From the NCBI GenBank assembly GCA_965658595.1, contig CBFHSW010000037.1:1-11039 (forward strand): a DNA stretch of 11,039 nt, given 5' to 3'. Shown here in pieces: positions 7,744-11,039 of this stretch; position 1 is the first letter of the stretch, and each line of letters opens with the position of its first letter. This DNA is from UBA1858 sp965658595. Its GTDB lineage: Bacteria; Pseudomonadota; Gammaproteobacteria; UBA4575. Position numbers and translations under genes: made by a program. Under the pieces are notes generated by a model. That model was not told where the DNA came from. It made no database searches and worked only from the letters and a program-made list of their open reading frames with translations.

Positions 7744-8682
7744 CTACTTGTGACGGGACTTATATTCGTTCACCCTCATTCCTAATAAGCCCATGGCTAT
7801 ACCTGCACACCTTGCTAAACCAATGGAAATATAAGTAATACTGTATTTTGGATGCTTAATTATTAATTTTTTCCCGATGTTTATGAATCCATATAAGATC
7901 TCAAAAATACACCTCATATATTGTTTGTGACGTGTGGCATCAAGTCTTTTACTGATATGTACAAACGTAACACCATGACGAGCATGACGTTTTATCAGCC
8001 ATAACAAACTTAAGCGATCCTTATCAATTTGCTCATGTAACAGTGCTTCACAGTTCCAAACAATCTTATAACCATAATTTACAACCTGTCTGAAAAACAG
8101 GCTATCTGTGCCACCACATAGGTGTAAATTTTCATCAAAGCGCAAGCCATGCTGTTTACAAATAGCGAGATCAAAAATAACATTATTAGTGTAAGCTGAA
8201 GATAGAACATCACCTGTTTTGCGTTTTGATCTTTTTTTATTATGGATATCCTTAGGAAAATATGCTGGATAGGGTGCAGTAAATATTGACTCAACTGGCC
8301 CTGTCACAACCTGCACCTGAGGCCAAACTTGCAGATAATAATCTACCAATCTCACTAACCATTTATCATGCACAATCTCATCATCATCAATGAAAATACA
8401 AGCATCTATATTTCGCTCTAACCCCCACTCTATCGCTGCATTTCTTGCAAAAGGAATGCCCGCTTTTGGTTCAGATATATAGTTCAATGAATATTTGAAA
8501 TTAGACAGCTGGTCTATGATTGCACTAGCGCTCTCACTGATATGATTATCGATCACACACACATGAATATCACATTTATCATAATATTCAGCATCATTGA
8601 TACTAGCTAACACCTGCTCTAGTAGTTGGCCACGCTGGCAGGTGCAAATAGCAATAACAACACTTAATTTTTCAGTGCGCAT
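7744..8682 (-). CDS. Family 2 glycosyltransferase
   Basis: This is a GT-A fold glycosyltransferase of family 2 that would transfer a sugar from a nucleotide-sugar donor to a growing glycan, probably at the cytoplasmic face of the inner membrane. In the 312-residue protein the nucleotide-binding N-terminus SVVIAICTCQRG (7-18) is followed by Asp45 in CVIDN. The sequence KAGIPFARNAAIEWG (73-87) precedes the metal-binding IDDDE (98-102). CGGTDSLFF (189-197) holds the acidic position (Asp193) expected near the acceptor site. A basic, partly hydrophobic C-terminus (about 255-302) could touch the membrane; no clear transmembrane helix is needed. The gene is convergent with the ABC exporter and divergent from galE. 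Donor and acceptor cannot be told from sequence. No clear Shine-Dalgarno sequence precedes the ATG. Confidence 0.9.
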   Translation of the reverse strand: MRTEKLSVVIAICTCQRGQLLEQVLASINDAEYYDKCDIHVCVIDNHISESASAIIDQLSNFKYSLNYISEPKAGIPFARNAAIEWGLERNIDACIFIDDDEIVHDKWLVRLVDYYLQVWPQVQVVTGPVESIFTAPYPAYFPKDIHNKKRSKRKTGDVLSSAYTNNVIFDLAICKQHGLRFDENLHLCGGTDSLFFRQVVNYGYKIVWNCEALLHEQIDKDRLSLLWLIKRHARHGVTFVHISKRLDATRHKQYMRCIFEILYGFINIGKKLIIKHPKYSITYISIGLARCAGIAMGLLGMRVNEYKSRHK

Positions 8683-8911
8683 AAAATATATTTGTTTATT
8701 GTGAATTATTTTAAAGAAGATAATATATAATATAAATTAAATTCTCTAACATTCGTGCTATCTAAACATATAAAGCATCTTCTTAGCAAAGCTAGATGAG
8801 AATCATTAAAAACACTGGGTTATATTGAGTTTACTTATCTATGCCAGCAAAAATGATTGATAGATTAGCTTTTATTATTTCTAAATGTTAGATCATTACT
8901 TTTAAAAACCT
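8683..8911. other. AT-rich divergent intergenic region, glycosyltransferase/galE
   Basis: These 229 bases separate the divergent glycosyltransferase and galE genes and must hold the promoters for both. The sequence is strongly AT-rich, especially around 8715-8745, where runs such as ATAATATATAATATAAATTA resemble an UP element or -10 boxes for the minus strand. I see no ORF of useful length, no tRNA, no riboswitch-like structure and no repeat of note beyond small inverted pairs. Confidence 0.6.
8857..8885 (+). promoter_or_regulatory. Candidate galE promoter
   Basis: TTGATA (8857-8862, four of six bases matching the -35 consensus) is followed by a 17-base spacer and TCTAAA (8880-8885, four of six matching the -10 consensus). 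Transcription would begin about 20 bases before the galE ATG. The region is so AT-rich that chance matches are expected. Confidence 0.25.
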
Positions 8912-9889
8912 ATGAAAATACTCGTTACAGGTGGAGCTGGTTATATAGGCTCACAGATGAATATCAAACTTAGAGAAGCCGGTCATGATATTTGCGTGCT
9001 AGATAACTTATCCAATAGTGATAGATGCGCGGTAAAAAACTTTGACTTTTACCATTGTGATATCACTAACCTTCAGTACCTAGATAGTATCTTTGCTGAA
9101 GAAGAATTTGATGCAGTATTGCATTTTGCAGGTCTAATTGATGTTGCAGAATCAATTCATAAGCCAGCTCTCTATTATAAAAACAACGTCACTGGCACAT
9201 TGAATATACTCGACTGCATGGTCAAATATAATGTAAGTCATTTTTTATTCTCATCTACCGCAGCAGTTTATGGCACACCTGAAACAATACCAATAAAAGA
9301 AACTCATCCGACACAACCAATCAATCCGTATGGTGATAGTAAGCTGATAATTGAAAATGCCCTGATGGACTATCAACAAGCTCATGGAATAAGTTATACC
9401 TGTCTACGTTATTTCAACGCCGCAGGAGCTGATATTGTCAATCATTTAGGTGAGTGTCACGAGCCTGAAACTCATTTAATACCACTTGTGTTGCAGGTAG
9501 CATCAGGCAGACGAGATAGCATAGCTATTTTTGGCAATGACTATGACACCACTGATGGAACTTGTATTCGTGATTATATCCACGTCAGTGATTTATGTGA
9601 TGCTCACTTACTCGCCATGGATCATATGATTAATAGCAAATCTTGTGGGCACTTCAATCTGGGTAATGGCCAAGGTTTCAGTGTTCAAGAGGTCATCGAG
9701 GCTGCCAAAGAAGTGAGTGGTAAAGAAATTACTATTGAGCATGCTGCACGCAGAACTGGCGACCCAGCCATATTAGTTGCTGATGCTAGTAAAGCAAAAA
9801 AAATATTGAATTGGCAGCCATGTCGCTATCAATTGCACGATATCGTTAGTGACGCGTGGGAATGGGAACAGGTGTTAGCTAAACGATGA
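8912..9889 (+). CDS. galE: UDP-glucose 4-epimerase
   Basis: GalE is an NAD-dependent extended short-chain dehydrogenase that interconverts UDP-glucose and UDP-galactose, supplying galactose for surface glycans or serving the Leloir pathway. The 325-residue protein is near the usual 325-340. The Rossmann motif GGAGYIG spans 7-13, and LDNLSNS (30-36) follows the second strand. The catalytic set is Thr116 in SSTAAVYG (E. coli Ser124), Tyr140 in NPYGDSK and Lys144. RYFNAAGAD (166-174) and the C-terminal RRTGDPAILVADASKA (280-295) complete the family pattern. An in-frame TAA six to eight bases upstream fixes the start near the ATG; there is no recognisable Shine-Dalgarno sequence. No galK, galT or galM lies beside it, so a biosynthetic role is more likely. 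Some enzymes of this type also accept N-acetylated sugars, which cannot be judged here. Confidence 0.95.
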   Translation: MKILVTGGAGYIGSQMNIKLREAGHDICVLDNLSNSDRCAVKNFDFYHCDITNLQYLDSIFAEEEFDAVLHFAGLIDVAESIHKPALYYKNNVTGTLNILDCMVKYNVSHFLFSSTAAVYGTPETIPIKETHPTQPINPYGDSKLIIENALMDYQQAHGISYTCLRYFNAAGADIVNHLGECHEPETHLIPLVLQVASGRRDSIAIFGNDYDTTDGTCIRDYIHVSDLCDAHLLAMDHMINSKSCGHFNLGNGQGFSVQEVIEAAKEVSGKEITIEHAARRTGDPAILVADASKAKKILNWQPCRYQLHDIVSDAWEWEQVLAKR

Positions 9890-9898
9890 AGATAACAA

Positions 9899-9929
9899 AA
9901 AAAGCGATCCATACAAATGATCGCTTTTT
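9899..9929. terminator. Bidirectional intrinsic terminator, galE/ssb
   Basis: An 11-base perfect stem is formed by AAAAAGCGATC (9899-9909) and GATCGCTTTTT (9919-9929) around a 9-base loop. The right arm ends in five T on the plus strand. On the minus strand the T tract has seven bases (9903-9897). It begins ten bases after the galE stop and lies 35 bases beyond the ssb stop, so it should end both convergent transcripts. Confidence 0.88.
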
Positions 9930-9963
9930 GACATCTCTGGCATTAACGCCAAAGTAAAGCGGT

Positions 9964-10425
9964 TTAAAAAGGGATATCATCATCCAAGTCGTCACTCATA
10001 GGAGCTGCAGCCGGTTTAGCAGGTGCAGACTGACCAAAACCTTGGTCATTCGATGGTGCATCAATACCGCCGCCAGCAGAGCCACCCCGTCCACCTAACA
10101 TTTGCATGTCATTGGCAATGATTTCTGTGGTGTAACGATCTGCACCACTTTGGTCCTGCCATTTGCGTGTTTGTAGTCGTCCTTCAATATAGATTTGGGA
10201 GCCTTTGCGGAGGTATTCACCTGCAATTTCTGCTAAGCGTCGAAAAAATACCACTCGATGCCATTCCGTTCGTTCTTGTTTCTCACCAGATGTTTTATCT
10301 GTCCAACTGTCTGTAGTTGCGATACTGACATTGCATACCGCTTGTTGACTAGCTGTATATTTAACTTCTGGATCTTGTCCAATATTACCGACAATTATTA
10401 CTTTATTTACACCTCGTGATGCCAT
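9964..10425 (-). CDS. ssb: Single-stranded DNA-binding protein
   Basis: SSB is the homotetrameric protein that coats single-stranded DNA in replication, repair and recombination. The 153-residue protein has an N-terminal OB fold (about 1-110) beginning GVNKVIIVGNIGQDPE. Aromatic DNA-contact residues Trp41, Trp55, Phe61 and Trp89 match E. coli Trp40, Trp54, Phe60 and Trp88. A Gly/Ala/Pro-rich flexible linker (about 112-144) follows, somewhat shorter than in E. coli (178 residues in total). The acidic tip DDDIPF, which binds partner proteins, is intact. AAGAGG lies six bases before the ATG. Upstream on the same strand is a YajR-type transporter gene, and downstream is a shared terminator with galE. 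No recognisable LexA box is visible in the 186-base upstream region. Confidence 0.98.
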   Translation of the reverse strand: MASRGVNKVIIVGNIGQDPEVKYTASQQAVCNVSIATTDSWTDKTSGEKQERTEWHRVVFFRRLAEIAGEYLRKGSQIYIEGRLQTRKWQDQSGADRYTTEIIANDMQMLGGRGGSAGGGIDAPSNDQGFGQSAPAKPAAAPMSDDLDDDIPF

Positions 10426-10431
10426 AAGTCG

Positions 10432-10437
10432 CCTCTT
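10432..10437 (-). promoter_or_regulatory. Ribosome binding site of ssb
   Basis: The minus strand reads AAGAGG followed by six bases and the ssb ATG, which supports this start. Confidence 0.65.
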
Positions 10438-10451
10438 GTGTTGTGTCTTTT

Positions 10452-10479
10452 GTTCTTGTTTATTGAGTTCTTGTTTATT
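10452..10479. repeat. Tandem 13-base direct repeat in the ssb leader
   Basis: GTTCTTGTTTATT occurs at 10452-10464 and again at 10467-10479, separated by GA, giving a 15-base period. Both copies are exact. They lie 27-54 bases upstream of the ssb ATG, so they are probably in its 5' untranslated region or overlap its promoter. The function is unknown; it may be a recent slippage duplication. Confidence 0.7.
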
Positions 10480-10571
10480 CTGTTGTTAGCGTTTTTCTAT
10501 TAAATACCTAATCTTAATGCTTACTTAAAGTCATTGATGTATTCCGTTACTAAACCGTAAACAGTTATTTA

Positions 10572-10592
10572 TGTGATTCAATTGTGATCACA
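10572..10592. repeat. TGTGAT direct and inverted repeat downstream of yajR
   Basis: TGTGAT occurs at 10572 and 10583, 11 bases (about one helical turn) apart. The second copy forms the perfect palindrome TGTGATCACA (10583-10592). ATCACA (10587-10592) is also the inverted partner of the first copy. It could be an operator for ssb or a weak hairpin after yajR. The spacing does not match a CRP site. Confidence 0.4.
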
Positions 10593-10611
10593 CATACTGC
10601 TCACAGAGTCT

Positions 10612-11039
10612 TTAGTTCCGATAGTCCAGTTGTAGCTGATCAAATTGTTGCTGTTGAAATACCTTTTTATTGGTTTTTACATATGCAATCTGATCTTCAC
10701 TAATGACGGTCACATCGGTAACGCCTTTCAAATCATAACAACGGCTCACAAAAGACTCACGCTGCTGACGATCGATATCTTTCAAATCAATAGTAAGTGT
10801 TTCATAGCCTACTGGATTTCGCATGGATAATGCTACTAGAAACCATAGCAAAAACATAATAAATGCGAATAGAAATACGCCATTATGACCATAATTCTGC
10901 ACAATCGCGCCTGCCATCACTCCTCCAAAGAACGCACCTAGAAACTGACTACTAGAGAAAACCCCCATAGACAGGCCTTTGCTTACAGGGTTGCTGTACT
11001 TAGAGACTAAAGATGGCATGCTTGCTTCAAGCAAATTGA
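10612..11039 (-). CDS. yajR: MFS transporter, YajR type, C-terminal part with YAM-like domain (cut by window edge)
   Basis: This is the last 141 codons of a major facilitator superfamily inner-membrane transporter; the 5' part lies beyond the right edge. The fragment begins within NLLEASMPSLVSK, a motif of this subfamily. It continues with SKGLSMGVFSSSQFLGAFFGG and two hydrophobic helices (about fragment residues 26-45 and 50-72), probably the last two of twelve. After the last helix about 67 residues form a soluble tail (from ETLTIDLKD to the C-terminus). Its length and alternating pattern fit the ferredoxin-like YAM domain that marks YajR in E. coli. The substrate of YajR is not established. 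The gene is upstream of ssb on the same strand with 186 bases between them. The open frame runs through the window edge, so an internal start is not implied. Confidence 0.82.
   Translation of the reverse strand, partial: NLLEASMPSLVSKYSNPVSKGLSMGVFSSSQFLGAFFGGVMAGAIVQNYGHNGVFLFAFIMFLLWFLVALSMRNPVGYETLTIDLKDIDRQQRESFVSRCYDLKGVTDVTVISEDQIAYVKTNKKVFQQQQFDQLQLDYRN

Noticed and set aside
8840..8890. 16-codon ORF (starting MPAKMIDRL) upstream of galE
   Set aside because: Very short, no ribosome binding site, not coupled to galE; likely chance in AT-rich DNA.
10572..10592. CRP binding site
   Set aside because: A CRP site needs TGTGA-N6-TCACA; here the inverted arms are farther apart and the six-base spacing leads to another TGTGA instead.
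10426..10611. LexA (SOS) box upstream of ssb
   Set aside because: No CTG-N10-CAG type palindrome resembling the consensus was found by eye in this stretch.
10645..10830. 61-codon plus-strand frame opposite the yajR tail
   Set aside because: Antisense to the YajR-type coding sequence, with no supporting motif or ribosome binding site.

Overview
The window looks like a chromosomal segment of an AT-leaning gammaproteobacterium. The strongest evidence is the gene order miaB-ybeZ-ybeY-corC(ybeX)-lnt, which is the conserved gammaproteobacterial (E. coli-like) cluster. A YajR-type MFS transporter next to ssb also fits this group. I cannot name a genus. There are no tRNA or rRNA genes, insertion sequences, CRISPR arrays, phage genes or integration sites.

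Layout. On the minus strand, read right to left from 5701, lie miaB (tRNA methylthiolation), ybeZ (PhoH-like ATPase), ybeY (rRNA-maturation endonuclease), corC (CBS-domain protein) and lnt (lipoprotein N-acylation). They are followed by the 5' end of a mannose-1-phosphate guanylyltransferase gene that leaves the window at base 1. From 5702 to 9889 is a cell-surface glycan region. It holds a plus-strand ABC exporter (5963-7657), preceded by a possible 55-codon ORF that overlaps its start codon by ATGA, then a convergent family 2 glycosyltransferase (7744-8682, minus) and a plus-strand UDP-glucose 4-epimerase gene (8912-9889). From 9899 to the right edge come a bidirectional terminator, ssb (minus) and the 3' end of a yajR-like MFS gene (minus).

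How the genes fit together. The miaB-lnt block covers tRNA modification, ribosome quality control and envelope lipoprotein maturation. GDP-mannose synthesis at the left edge, together with galE, the glycosyltransferase and the exporter, suggests parts of a surface polysaccharide or glycolipid pathway. The genes are not one operon, however, and nothing in the sequence shows the final product.

Most of the window is ordinary core genome. The items most worth a second look are the short ORF coupled to the exporter, histidine at the exporter's A-loop position, the forced TTG start of ybeZ, and the repeats in the ssb upstream region. I found no convincing evidence of a wholly new system.
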